64,000 nucleotides of DNA from Flavihumibacter solisilvae (GTDB lineage: Bacteria; Bacteroidota; Bacteroidia; Chitinophagales; Chitinophagaceae): the NCBI RefSeq assembly GCF_000814475.1, contig NZ_JSVC01000024.1:93856-157855 (forward strand). Reading direction: 5' to 3'. Under the pieces are notes generated by a model. The model saw nothing but the letters and a program-made list of their open reading frames with translations, was not told the origin of the DNA and ran no database searches. A program made the position numbers and the translations under genes. Numbering within the stretch: the stretch's first letter is position 1; each line of letters opens with the position of its first letter. Positions 37,007 through 45,426 of this stretch are shown here, piece by piece.

Positions 37007-37858
37007 ATGGTTTTAGACTATTCACATAAAAACCTTCAGATGCAGTCATTGAAAAACCTGGATTTGTCGAATGCAAGCTTTGAAGACTCAGACCTTCGCG
37101 GAACGGATTTCAGTGGTTCAAACCTGACGGGGGCCGATTTCACCCATGCGAGGACAGGAATGACCCCAATGACCACTGCCTGGATATTCCTGGTTGCACT
37201 GATCGTCTCCGCATTGTCGGGGTATATCGCCATGCTTGCGGGACACACCATGCAGGAAATGCTGGCTTCCCCTGATGTAAAAGTCAGGGTTTCGGGAATT
37301 GTCACGATTACCCTTGTCATTTTGTTTATCCTGGTTTCCATGTGGAGAGGCGTAGGAAATTCCATCAGGATACTTGTGATTCCTGCGGCTATACTTGCCC
37401 TGATAATTGGAATTATCAATTACAGCTCCGGGCTTGGTACAGGCAGGGGAATGCTTTACCTGATCATTTCTCTTATACTGATCGTGATCATGTTCATTGT
37501 CGGCACGATCTCGCGAGTTGCTGCAGGAGATCTGTCGAATATCCTCTTTTTCATAGTGGCACTTGCAGGGGGAATGTTCGCACAAAGCGTTGGCGGTGGA
37601 ATAGGAACCCTGGTCATGGCCCTCAGTTGCGCGGTGATCAGCAAGAGGGCATTGAAAGGCACGAAAGGATTTGAGTCCCTGCATAAAATCGCCACGTACT
37701 TCACACAAAAATTTGGCACATCTTTCCGCAATACGCGGCTTACAAATGCAAATTTTTCCCGCTCCAAAATACATAACGCCGACTTTTCCCATGCTGATAT
37801 CTCAGATGTAAAATGGCGGGACGCAAAAAAATTAAACTGCATCATCGATAATGCCTGA
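37007..37858 (+). CDS. Membrane protein flanked by pentapeptide repeats
   Basis: This 283-residue protein has an unusual symmetric layout: pentapeptide repeats at the N-terminus (about 15-48, NASFEDSDLRGTDFSGSNL), five or six membrane helices (about 55-220), then pentapeptide repeats again at the C-terminus (about 243-280, NANFSRSKIHNADFSHADI). The repeats would fold as short right-handed quadrilateral helices on the cytoplasmic side. No function is known. It is 7 bp after the DUF1622 gene and overlaps the DUF202 gene by 8 bp. Confidence 0.82.
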   Translation: MVLDYSHKNLQMQSLKNLDLSNASFEDSDLRGTDFSGSNLTGADFTHARTGMTPMTTAWIFLVALIVSALSGYIAMLAGHTMQEMLASPDVKVRVSGIVTITLVILFILVSMWRGVGNSIRILVIPAAILALIIGIINYSSGLGTGRGMLYLIISLILIVIMFIVGTISRVAAGDLSNILFFIVALAGGMFAQSVGGGIGTLVMALSCAVISKRALKGTKGFESLHKIATYFTQKFGTSFRNTRLTNANFSRSKIHNADFSHADISDVKWRDAKKLNCIIDNA

Positions 37859-38243
37859 TGAAGAAAAAACTGCCGGCCAGATGCCCATCAATACAGAGCT
37901 CGCCTACGAGCGGACTGTACTGGCGCACGAACGCACCCTGATGGCGTGGGTGCGGACGGCAACCTCAATGATCTCATTCGGGTTTACGATCTATAAGTTT
38001 TTCGAGGAACTGACCAAATCACCCCAGGCTCATGCGAAGATCTTTACCCCGCGGATAGTGGGAATGCTGATGATCCTGTTTGGATTTATCGGTTTGTTGT
38101 TGGCACAGATCCAGCACCGGATAGCATTGAAAAAGCTGAAACAGCATTACCCGGCCATGCAACGATCGATCTCGTCGGCACTTGCATTTCTTATCCTGCT
38201 CTATGGATTGATCCTGTTCCTGGGTGCTTTATTCAGACAATAA
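37851..38243 (+). CDS. DUF202 (YidH-like) membrane protein
   Basis: This 130-residue protein has the DUF202 signature ELAYERTVLAHERTLMAWVRTATSMISFGFTIYKF and three membrane helices. The biochemical role is unknown. It overlaps the pentapeptide gene by 8 bp, showing translational coupling, and is followed 9 bp later by an 80-residue gene. Confidence 0.88.
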   Translation: MPDEEKTAGQMPINTELAYERTVLAHERTLMAWVRTATSMISFGFTIYKFFEELTKSPQAHAKIFTPRIVGMLMILFGFIGLLLAQIQHRIALKKLKQHYPAMQRSISSALAFLILLYGLILFLGALFRQ

Positions 38244-38252
38244 ACAGAGAAT

Positions 38253-38495
38253 ATGGAAATATTAAAACACATATCGGCACTGATCCTCTTCGTCCTGCCT
38301 TTCATGTTGTACGGCCTGACGGTTTCAGCATATGAAGCAAACGTCAGCCAGCATGCAAAAAGAACGGGAGCCATTGCCTGCAGTCCATCTGCAACCGATG
38401 ACGAAAACGAATTGCCACACCAATCTGACAAGGCTGGGTGCCATGTCGGGATGCTGATGATCACCTGCGAATCGTGCAGGCCATCAAAAAAATAA
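38253..38495 (+). CDS. Small Cys-containing exported or anchored protein
   Basis: This 80-residue protein has an N-terminal hydrophobic segment (about 6-26) that may be a signal peptide or anchor. Four cysteines follow, including a CxxC (ITCESC) near the C-terminus, with AGCHVG before it. I recognise no family. Gaps of 9 and 10 bp to its neighbours support a real gene in the operon. The cysteines suggest a disulfide or metal site outside the membrane. Confidence 0.6.
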   Translation: MEILKHISALILFVLPFMLYGLTVSAYEANVSQHAKRTGAIACSPSATDDENELPHQSDKAGCHVGMLMITCESCRPSKK

Positions 38496-38505
38496 CTCAA
38501 CACTT

Positions 38506-39471
38506 ATGACAAACGTAACCAGTGTAAGTGAAACAATTGCAAGCCGGCGAAACATGGTCTTCATAGAAGGAGGCACTTTCATGATGGGCTCAGATAAATT
38601 TTATCCAGAAGAAAAGCCGGTTCACGATGTAACAGTTGATGGGTTCTGGATGGATATGTACGCCGTTACGAATGCTGAGTTCAGCGAATTTGTGAAATTG
38701 ACAAATTATATAACGCTGGCTGAACGATCGCTGGACCCAGCTTTATTCCCCGGAGTACCGGAAGAAAATCTTGCCCCGGGTTCAATGGTCTTTCATAAAA
38801 CTTCACAGCCGGTTGACCTGAAGAATTACGCAAACTGGTGGTCATGGGTTCCCGGCGCCTGCTGGAAAAACCCGAAAGGCCCCGGAAGTACTATCGAAGG
38901 CCTCGATAAACACCCTGTTGTTCATGTGGCTTACGAGGATGCAGACGCCTTTGCCGCATGGTCAGGAAAGGAACTTCCGACAGAGGCTGAATGGGAATAC
39001 GCAGCGCGTGGCGGACTGGCAGGAATGAACTTTACCTGGGGTAACGAAGACCTCCAGCTCACCCAACCAATGGCCAATACCTGGCAGGGAGAGTTCCCAT
39101 TTAAGAACCTGGTGACCGATGGATATGAAAGCACTTCACCGGTTGGCTCATTTGCGCCTAACGGGTATGGTTTGTATGATATGGCCGGGAATGTATGGGA
39201 GTGGACAAGTGACTGGTACGTTCCTCATCTTGATGAAAATGCTGAAGTATTCAAGAGCTGCTGCACGCCCTCGGTGAATCCCCGTGTCATTTCACCCGAG
39301 GCAAGTTATGATCCGCGGCAACCGCAATTCAGGATCCCGCGGAAAGTGGTTAAAGGCGGCTCGCATTTATGTGCCCCCAATTATTGTTTACGATACCGAC
39401 CTGCAGCCCGGCAACCCCAAATGATCGATACCGGGATGACCCATATCGGATTCAGGTGCCTCATTCGCTGA
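38506..39471 (+). CDS. Formylglycine-generating enzyme (sulfatase modifying factor)
   Basis: This 321-residue protein of the SUMF1/EgtB fold oxidises the active-site Cys of a sulfatase to formylglycine. The N-terminus has MVFIEGGTFMMGSD and the middle has LPTEAEWEYAARGG and GLYDMAGNVWEWTSDWY. The copper-binding cysteines Cys289 and Cys294 are in GGSHLCAPNYCLRYRPAAR, as in active enzymes, which distinguishes it from the many non-catalytic FGE-fold proteins. No signal peptide is present. The substrate sulfatase is encoded 26 bp downstream. Confidence 0.93.
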   Translation: MTNVTSVSETIASRRNMVFIEGGTFMMGSDKFYPEEKPVHDVTVDGFWMDMYAVTNAEFSEFVKLTNYITLAERSLDPALFPGVPEENLAPGSMVFHKTSQPVDLKNYANWWSWVPGACWKNPKGPGSTIEGLDKHPVVHVAYEDADAFAAWSGKELPTEAEWEYAARGGLAGMNFTWGNEDLQLTQPMANTWQGEFPFKNLVTDGYESTSPVGSFAPNGYGLYDMAGNVWEWTSDWYVPHLDENAEVFKSCCTPSVNPRVISPEASYDPRQPQFRIPRKVVKGGSHLCAPNYCLRYRPAARQPQMIDTGMTHIGFRCLIR

Positions 39472-39497
39472 GCACATTAATCAATAAAAGAATAATC

Positions 39498-41030
39498 ATG
39501 GCAAACAACAAACCAAACATCCTCGTCATCTGGGGGGATGACATCGGCATCTCTAACCTGAGCTGCTATTCGCACGGCCTGATGGGTTACAAGACACCGA
39601 ACATCGACAGGCTTGCAAAAGAAGGAATGATGTTCACGGACTCGTACGGAGAACAGAGCTGTACTGCAGGACGGTCATCGTTTATCTCCGGCCAGAGCGT
39701 GTACAGGACAGGTTTATCAAAGGTTGGCATTCCAGCTGCCCCGCAGGGGTTACAGGCAGAAACCGTGACTATTGCCGACCTGTTGAAGGACCAGGGATAT
39801 GCGACGGGGCAATTCGGAAAGAATCACCTCGGTGACCTGAACCGCTTTCTTCCTACCGTTCATGGCTTCGATGAATTCTTCGGAAACCTTTATCACCTGA
39901 ACGCAGAAGAAGAACCGGAAATGGACAACTACCCAAAGGATCCAAAGTTCCGCGAAAAGTTCGGGCCACGTGGCGTACTCCATTGCTGGGCAACAGATAA
40001 AGATGACGCTACCGAGCAACCCAGATGGGGACGCGTTGGAAAGCAGAAAATTGAGGACACAGGACCGTTGAATAAAAAAAGAATGGAAACCTGCGACGAC
40101 GAATTCACCAATGCAGCTGTTGATTTCATCAAGCGGCAGCATGAAGCAGGGAAACCGTTCTTTGTTTGGATGAACACCACGCATATGCACCTGTTCACCC
40201 ACACCAAACCGGAAAGTGTAGGACAGGCTGGAAGATGGCAGTCACCTTACCACGACACCATGATCGATCACGACAAAAATGTGGGCCAGTTGCTCGACCT
40301 GCTCGACCAGCTCGGAATTGCGGAGAACACGTTCGTGATGTATTCGACTGATAACGGTCCGCATATGAACACCTGGCCGGATGGTGCTATGACGCCATTC
40401 CGCAGCGAAAAGAACACCAACTGGGAAGGTGCATTCAGGATCCCTTTACTGGTCCGCTGGCCAGGAAAGATCCCCGCCGGCACCATTTCAAATGAGATCG
40501 TGCAACACCACGACTGGCTGCCCACATTCCTGGCCATGGCAGGAGATAACGACTGCATGGACCGATTGAAGAAAGGAACTACTGTTAATGGTAAAAAATT
40601 CAAAAACCATATTGACGGCTTTAACCTTCTTCCTTTTCTGAAGGGCGAAGTAAAAGAAAGTCCACGCAAACTGTTCGTCTATTTCAGCGATGATGGAGAT
40701 GTACTCGCCTTGCGCTACGACAACTGGAAACTGGTCTTCATGGAACAAAGATGCCAGGGCACATTGCAGGTATGGGCGGAACCTTTTACCCGCCTGAGAC
40801 TACCGAAATATTTCAACCTTCGCATAGACCCGTATGAGCGGGCGGACATTACTTCAAACAAGTACTATGACTGGGTTTTGTACAACGCTTATTTCCTGTA
40901 TGCGGCCCAGGCAATGGTAGCCCAATTCGTATCGACCTTCCAGGAGTTTCCCGCACAACAAAAGCCTGGAAACTTTACAGTAGATGATGCATTGGCGAAA
41001 ATGAGTGAAGCACCTCCAGGAGCGAGTTGA
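39498..41030 (+). CDS. Cytosolic arylsulfatase (type I, formylglycine-dependent)
   Basis: This 510-residue sulfatase has the formylglycine motif C55-T-A-G-R59, with Asp14-Asp15 and STDNGPH as metal ligands. ATG 39498 is the start; the longer frame would run back into the FGE gene. No signal peptide is visible, so the enzyme should act in the cytoplasm, together with its modifying enzyme. The natural sulfate ester is not clear; no sulfated-glycan uptake gene is next to it. Confidence 0.93.
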   Translation: MANNKPNILVIWGDDIGISNLSCYSHGLMGYKTPNIDRLAKEGMMFTDSYGEQSCTAGRSSFISGQSVYRTGLSKVGIPAAPQGLQAETVTIADLLKDQGYATGQFGKNHLGDLNRFLPTVHGFDEFFGNLYHLNAEEEPEMDNYPKDPKFREKFGPRGVLHCWATDKDDATEQPRWGRVGKQKIEDTGPLNKKRMETCDDEFTNAAVDFIKRQHEAGKPFFVWMNTTHMHLFTHTKPESVGQAGRWQSPYHDTMIDHDKNVGQLLDLLDQLGIAENTFVMYSTDNGPHMNTWPDGAMTPFRSEKNTNWEGAFRIPLLVRWPGKIPAGTISNEIVQHHDWLPTFLAMAGDNDCMDRLKKGTTVNGKKFKNHIDGFNLLPFLKGEVKESPRKLFVYFSDDGDVLALRYDNWKLVFMEQRCQGTLQVWAEPFTRLRLPKYFNLRIDPYERADITSNKYYDWVLYNAYFLYAAQAMVAQFVSTFQEFPAQQKPGNFTVDDALAKMSEAPPGAS

Positions 41031-41070
41031 GAATAGGTCCGTCATTGGACTGGCGATATTGGAATGAAAT

Positions 41071-41111
41071 CAATAAGTGAATAAGTCACTAATTAACTTA
41101 TTCACTTATTG
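41071..41111. repeat. Long perfect inverted repeat downstream of the sulfatase
   Basis: Arms of 16 bp (41071-41086 and 41096-41111) pair perfectly around a 9-nt loop. Each arm holds two AATAAG-type copies. The stem is AT-rich and no T run follows, so it is a weak terminator candidate at best. It lies 25 bp before the next gene and could also be a protein-binding site. Confidence 0.65.
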
Positions 41112-41135
41112 CTCACTTTTCAATCGTAGAGCATA

Positions 41136-41681
41136 ATGAAACTTATCCCACTGATCGTATTTCTGTCCGCATCTTTGGCATCTTGCGCCCAGGAAAAAAA
41201 GGAATTTAAATCCAGGCATAGTATAGGTCTTAACATCGGTCATGAACATTCATTTAGCGGCAAAGATGAAAATGGTGATAGGAAAGTCGCTGTGCTCGCT
41301 TACTGGGGTCTTGATTATAATTTCCAGTTCGCAGCCAGATTTGCAGTGGGACTTCATACCGATTATATCATCGAATCCTTCAAAATAGAAAAGGACCTCG
41401 CAGGTGCTGACAATGAGGTTGTCGAGCGCTCCCATCCTATCGCTCCTGCATTAATGGGAATATTCAAACCGAACGAACGCTGGAGCTTCGGATTGGGCAT
41501 GGGCGCTGAATTTGCAAAAGAAGAGAATTATGCACTCAACAGGCTGGCAGTTGAATATGGCGCAGAAATAAGAAATGGCTGGGAAGTGTTTGGTGTACTT
41601 CAATATGACATCCGATGGAATGCCTATGACACCTGGACCATCGGGCTTGGCATTTCCAAAACCTTCGGAAAGGAGCGATAA
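41136..41681 (+). CDS. Small lipoprotein, predicted beta-barrel-like
   Basis: This 181-residue protein has a lipoprotein-type signal (LASC, Cys17). The remainder has alternating strands (HSIGLNIGHEHSF, WGLDYNFQFAARFAVGLH, WTIGLGISKTFGKER) like a small outer-membrane barrel. Lipidated barrels are unusual, so Cys17 may instead be an ordinary residue near a signal peptidase I site. I do not recognise the family. It converges with the sucrose-phosphate synthase gene, 3 bp apart. Confidence 0.65.
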   Translation: MKLIPLIVFLSASLASCAQEKKEFKSRHSIGLNIGHEHSFSGKDENGDRKVAVLAYWGLDYNFQFAARFAVGLHTDYIIESFKIEKDLAGADNEVVERSHPIAPALMGIFKPNERWSFGLGMGAEFAKEENYALNRLAVEYGAEIRNGWEVFGVLQYDIRWNAYDTWTIGLGISKTFGKER

Positions 41682-41684
41682 AGC

Positions 41685-43859
41685 TTACGAATAGTGGAAG
41701 TTGATTCCTTCCAACACTCCCTTCGATAGGTTATTGCGTGTGAAATAGATGAACTTATTATTGCGCAACACTTCCATTTCCGGGCTATAATTCGCAACTA
41801 CAATGGCTTTGGTCCGACCGGTCAGCATATCGATATCATTTCCACTGTTACCCGCTGTGATAATATGTTGAAGTGGCACTTTCCATTTGGAGCTTAGGTA
41901 TCGAACTGCATTCCCTTTGCCTGCGCGGAATGGCAGCAGGTCGAGGTACTTGTTTTCTGTAAGCATAATTTTCGCACGAAGTCTCCGGTCGTCGAGGAAC
42001 TTATGCAGGTTGGCAAAGTCATCTTCAGCGAAGTCCGGGTTCACGTAATAACTTAATTTGAATGGCCATTGCGCAGCGGGTTCCTGCAGCCGGATGCCCG
42101 GGAATTTCGCGAGTTCACGCTCAAGTTCCTTTCGTTTCCATTTGTAATCGATATGGCTCTCCCACCCTTTGTCGGGGATAAATTTGTCGGTGTAATAAAT
42201 TTCGGAGCCCGCTGAACAGATCAGGATATCAGGTTTTGGCAGATCATATTTTTCGAACGCTTCTTTCGTTATTTCACGGTTGCGTCCACTCGCAATCCCA
42301 AACACGACCTCATCCTTATGTTCCAGCAACCATTGCTTGAGCTCGATCAATCCGTCAGTCTGATTTCCTTCCACCAATGTGCCATCGAGGTCTGAAATGA
42401 TAAACTGTTTTGCCTTCATCAGTTTTTTCCCGAAGGCAGTGCGGTTTGAAAACTTCCTGGTTTGTGTTGTCCTGCCCGAAAGCAGGGCTTCAATAGTCTC
42501 AACATATTTATTACAATGCGCTTCCCAGGAATACAACTGGCTGGTGGCCAGCACACCGTTGCCTGAACATTTTTCCCAAAATGCCTGGTCGGCTATTATT
42601 TTTTTTAACGCGTCGGCAATAGCCCGGGGATTCTCCACATCAACGAGTAAGCCATTGTCACAGTTCTCTATAATTTCTTTTGGGCCTCCTGTTGGGGAGG
42701 CAACAACCGGAAGTCCGCAAGCTGCAGATTCCACAATCGTAAGACCGAAATTCTCACCCGGGGTGGCATTCACAAAGGCTCCTTTCCGCCTTGCTGCAAC
42801 CCGGTAAATTTCGGGCACATCAAGAACCGGGTCGTTCTTTTTTGGAATTGCCATCTTCCCATACAAGTCATATTTATCCAGCAGCAGCAGCAGGTTTGTA
42901 AGTGTATCCTGTTCATCCTCCGGCATCCTGGTAATATCCTTCCTGACACCGGCAAAAATCGCCAGGTTGGCCATTGCCTGCAACTCCTTATCCTGGCCGA
43001 AAGACTGGATGATAGTCTCAAAATTCTTACGCTTATCCGCCCTGCCAATACTCAGGATCAGTGGTTTTGCAGGGTTGAAAAGAAACCGCTCAATATCGGA
43101 ATTGACGCGATACAATGCCTGCTCCTGTTCGATGGTCATTTTGAAGCCTGGCATATCCGCGCGGTAAAAGGGATAAAACAACTCGCTATTTACACCGGGC
43201 GGAATCACCAGGAACCTGCCTGCTTCCCTGTTTTTATACAACCCATATTGCTGGTCTATTTCATGTTGCGTACTTACTATGACCAGGTCGGCATCGTGCA
43301 GTACATTTTCCTCAACTTCGATCCGGCGTTCCATACAGAACTTCTCATTGATCTTCTCCTGCGACAAACCCTGGTTCAATAAAATATTCTGCTTGTTGCG
43401 ACCAAGTGAATGCCCGGTAGCGATGAATGGAATACCGAATACCTCGCTGATCTGCCCGGCAAGGTAATTGCCATCTGCATAGTGGCCATGTACAGCATCT
43501 GGAAAATCGTCCTGCCTTTCTATGAAGCGGATTGTATTATCAACAAATTCATCGAGGTATTCCCACAATGATTCTTTGGGATGATAAGTATGACCGCCGC
43601 AGGGGATCCGCACAATGCGCGCTTTTTCATTGATTAGTTCCAATTCACTCTCATATGAAGAAGAGACCCGTTTATCTGAAATACGCCGCGTAAAAAGGTC
43701 AACTTTCCTGATCTGCGGATGTTTTGAAAGGTGGTCCAATAATTCCAATACATATTTTACCTGGCCGCCGGTATCACGATCGCGGCCTATTTCAGGATTC
43801 TCGTAACGGATAAGCCCATGCGGACTGAATAACTGAATGTACAATTCTTTCATCTTCAT
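41685..43859 (-). CDS. Fused sucrose-phosphate synthase and sucrose-phosphate phosphatase
   Basis: This 724-residue cytoplasmic enzyme has a GT4 glycosyltransferase part (about 1-470) with HGHYADGNYLAG, SIGRADKRKNFETI and the sugar-nucleotide motif PGENFGLTIVESAACGLPVVAS. A HAD phosphatase part (about 480-724) begins IISDLDGTLVEG and has the acidic loop GNSGNDIDM. The first should make sucrose-6-phosphate from UDP- or ADP-glucose and fructose-6-phosphate; the second should remove the phosphate. This order is known from cyanobacteria and plants. The phosphatase residues look intact. It is divergent from a beta-propeller glycosidase gene. Confidence 0.88.
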   Translation of the reverse strand: MKMKELYIQLFSPHGLIRYENPEIGRDRDTGGQVKYVLELLDHLSKHPQIRKVDLFTRRISDKRVSSSYESELELINEKARIVRIPCGGHTYHPKESLWEYLDEFVDNTIRFIERQDDFPDAVHGHYADGNYLAGQISEVFGIPFIATGHSLGRNKQNILLNQGLSQEKINEKFCMERRIEVEENVLHDADLVIVSTQHEIDQQYGLYKNREAGRFLVIPPGVNSELFYPFYRADMPGFKMTIEQEQALYRVNSDIERFLFNPAKPLILSIGRADKRKNFETIIQSFGQDKELQAMANLAIFAGVRKDITRMPEDEQDTLTNLLLLLDKYDLYGKMAIPKKNDPVLDVPEIYRVAARRKGAFVNATPGENFGLTIVESAACGLPVVASPTGGPKEIIENCDNGLLVDVENPRAIADALKKIIADQAFWEKCSGNGVLATSQLYSWEAHCNKYVETIEALLSGRTTQTRKFSNRTAFGKKLMKAKQFIISDLDGTLVEGNQTDGLIELKQWLLEHKDEVVFGIASGRNREITKEAFEKYDLPKPDILICSAGSEIYYTDKFIPDKGWESHIDYKWKRKELERELAKFPGIRLQEPAAQWPFKLSYYVNPDFAEDDFANLHKFLDDRRLRAKIMLTENKYLDLLPFRAGKGNAVRYLSSKWKVPLQHIITAGNSGNDIDMLTGRTKAIVVANYSPEMEVLRNNKFIYFTRNNLSKGVLEGINFHYS

Positions 43860-43883
43860 TATTCATTTAGCGTGGAGGATAGC

Positions 43884-43925
43884 AAAATTACCGAATCGTA
43901 AGTAGTAACGGTAATTCGTAATTTT
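43884..43925. promoter_or_regulatory. Inverted repeat in the divergent promoter region
   Basis: The arms 43884-43896 and 43914-43925 (AAAATTACCGAAT and ATTCGTAATTTT) match except for one extra C. The 88-bp gap separates the sucrose-phosphate synthase gene from the glycosidase gene, so one factor could control both. A clear promoter box is not seen. Confidence 0.4.
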
Positions 43926-43947
43926 AAAAACCAATTAAAATGACGTT

Positions 43948-45426
43948 ATGTACTCAGGATCAGGATTCAGCGACTGGGAGATCGGGGACATTACAGTTAT
44001 AATTAACAATGGTATCTACCATTTGTTCCACCTTATCATTCCCAACCATGACTACATAGCACATGCCACTTCCAAAGATGGCATTTCGTGGAAAAGAGTC
44101 AACAATGCATTGTTTGTTGGGCACCCGGGTGAATGGGATGATGATATGTTGTGGACTATGCATGTGTATGAAGTAAATGGAAAGTTTGAAATGTATTATA
44201 CCGGTTTACAACGAAAAGACCGCGGGGTCGTATCGCGAGTGGGACTGGCTGTATCGGATAACCTGGTCGACTGGACAAAAAGCAATGGTTCGAAGTTTCC
44301 TATCGAACCTATGGGAGTATATTATGAAACAGCAACTACCAATCCGCGTACCTGGCTTAGCTTCCGTGACCCTTTCCGCTTCGACCATAAAGGCGAATCG
44401 TATTTGCTGGTTGATGCACGAACTGTCGAAGGGCCCGTATCACGTCGTGGTTGTGTTGGTATTGTAAACATAACCGGTGATGAAGCAAAGCTCATGCCGC
44501 CTTTATTTTGCCCGCAGGTTTATGATGATGTGGAATGTCCATGTGTGTTTGAACTTAATGACCGATACTATCTTATCGGCTCTATCAGGGAAGACATTAA
44601 AGTGAGATACTGGTTTGCAAATGATTTTTTCGGTGAGTACAATTCATTTCATGCAGATGTATTGTTGCCCCAGGGTAACTATGCCGCGCGTACTGTTCAG
44701 GATGGAGATCACTTGCTGGTATACAACTTTTTCTATGCATACGGGAAGATTGATGCACTGCGGGTGTTGCCACCGCCTAAAGAACTGGATACCGATAGCT
44801 CAGGAAGACTGGTGCTGAAAAGTTATTACCGCTGGCAGCAAATGGCATTGAAGGTGATCCAGCAGCATGAAATAAAAAGAATAGATATGCTGTTCAATAA
44901 TCCCACAGCCACATTAAATATTGAGGCGGAAAAATGGACAATAGGCACACGCAGCGGCTACGAAATCTTTTGTTTCAAACGTCCGTCACCGGGTTTTATC
45001 TGGGAAGGTCGTATAACGGTTGAGGGTATGGGAAAACTCGGTATCGTCAGTGATATGGATAAGGACGGGAATGGCTATTTCATTTCGTTCAATATTATCA
45101 ACGGGCAGGTAAAGATCAGGACATGGGGATTCAACTCCTTAAACACCCGACAGAATTTCATTTTCAATGATATCCAGGATGGATTCTTTTCAGTAAATGA
45201 GGAAAGATCATTCCTGTTCACACTGATCAGGTATGGCCACTATATAGAATTATCAATAGATGGCGTAGTTAAACTCACGCTGATGGACTACACTTATTCG
45301 GGTAACGACATAGGTCTGTATTCGGCGTCTTCGCTGATCTCGCTCAGCGAATCCGTCTTCAGGGTATTGCCTTTCCCTGAAGAGGAATACGCCAGCCAGG
45401 AAGAAGCGCAGAAGCAGGAACCTTAG
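43948..45426 (+). CDS. Glycosidase-like five-bladed propeller with lectin-like tail (GH32/GH43 type)
   Basis: This 492-residue cytoplasmic protein has no signal peptide. The first 300 residues resemble a clan GH-J/F propeller: an early acidic residue in SDWEIGD, the RDP motif in SFRDPFRF and an EC pair in DDVECPCVF, the usual three acidic positions of beta-fructosidases. The canonical WMNDPNG is absent, so the call is tentative. A beta-sandwich-like tail (about 325-480) follows. Pairing with sucrose-phosphate synthase suggests action on sucrose or a sucrose-derived glycoside. The stop overlaps the convergent GAF gene by 4 bp. Confidence 0.68.
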   Translation: MYSGSGFSDWEIGDITVIINNGIYHLFHLIIPNHDYIAHATSKDGISWKRVNNALFVGHPGEWDDDMLWTMHVYEVNGKFEMYYTGLQRKDRGVVSRVGLAVSDNLVDWTKSNGSKFPIEPMGVYYETATTNPRTWLSFRDPFRFDHKGESYLLVDARTVEGPVSRRGCVGIVNITGDEAKLMPPLFCPQVYDDVECPCVFELNDRYYLIGSIREDIKVRYWFANDFFGEYNSFHADVLLPQGNYAARTVQDGDHLLVYNFFYAYGKIDALRVLPPPKELDTDSSGRLVLKSYYRWQQMALKVIQQHEIKRIDMLFNNPTATLNIEAEKWTIGTRSGYEIFCFKRPSPGFIWEGRITVEGMGKLGIVSDMDKDGNGYFISFNIINGQVKIRTWGFNSLNTRQNFIFNDIQDGFFSVNEERSFLFTLIRYGHYIELSIDGVVKLTLMDYTYSGNDIGLYSASSLISLSESVFRVLPFPEEEYASQEEAQKQEP

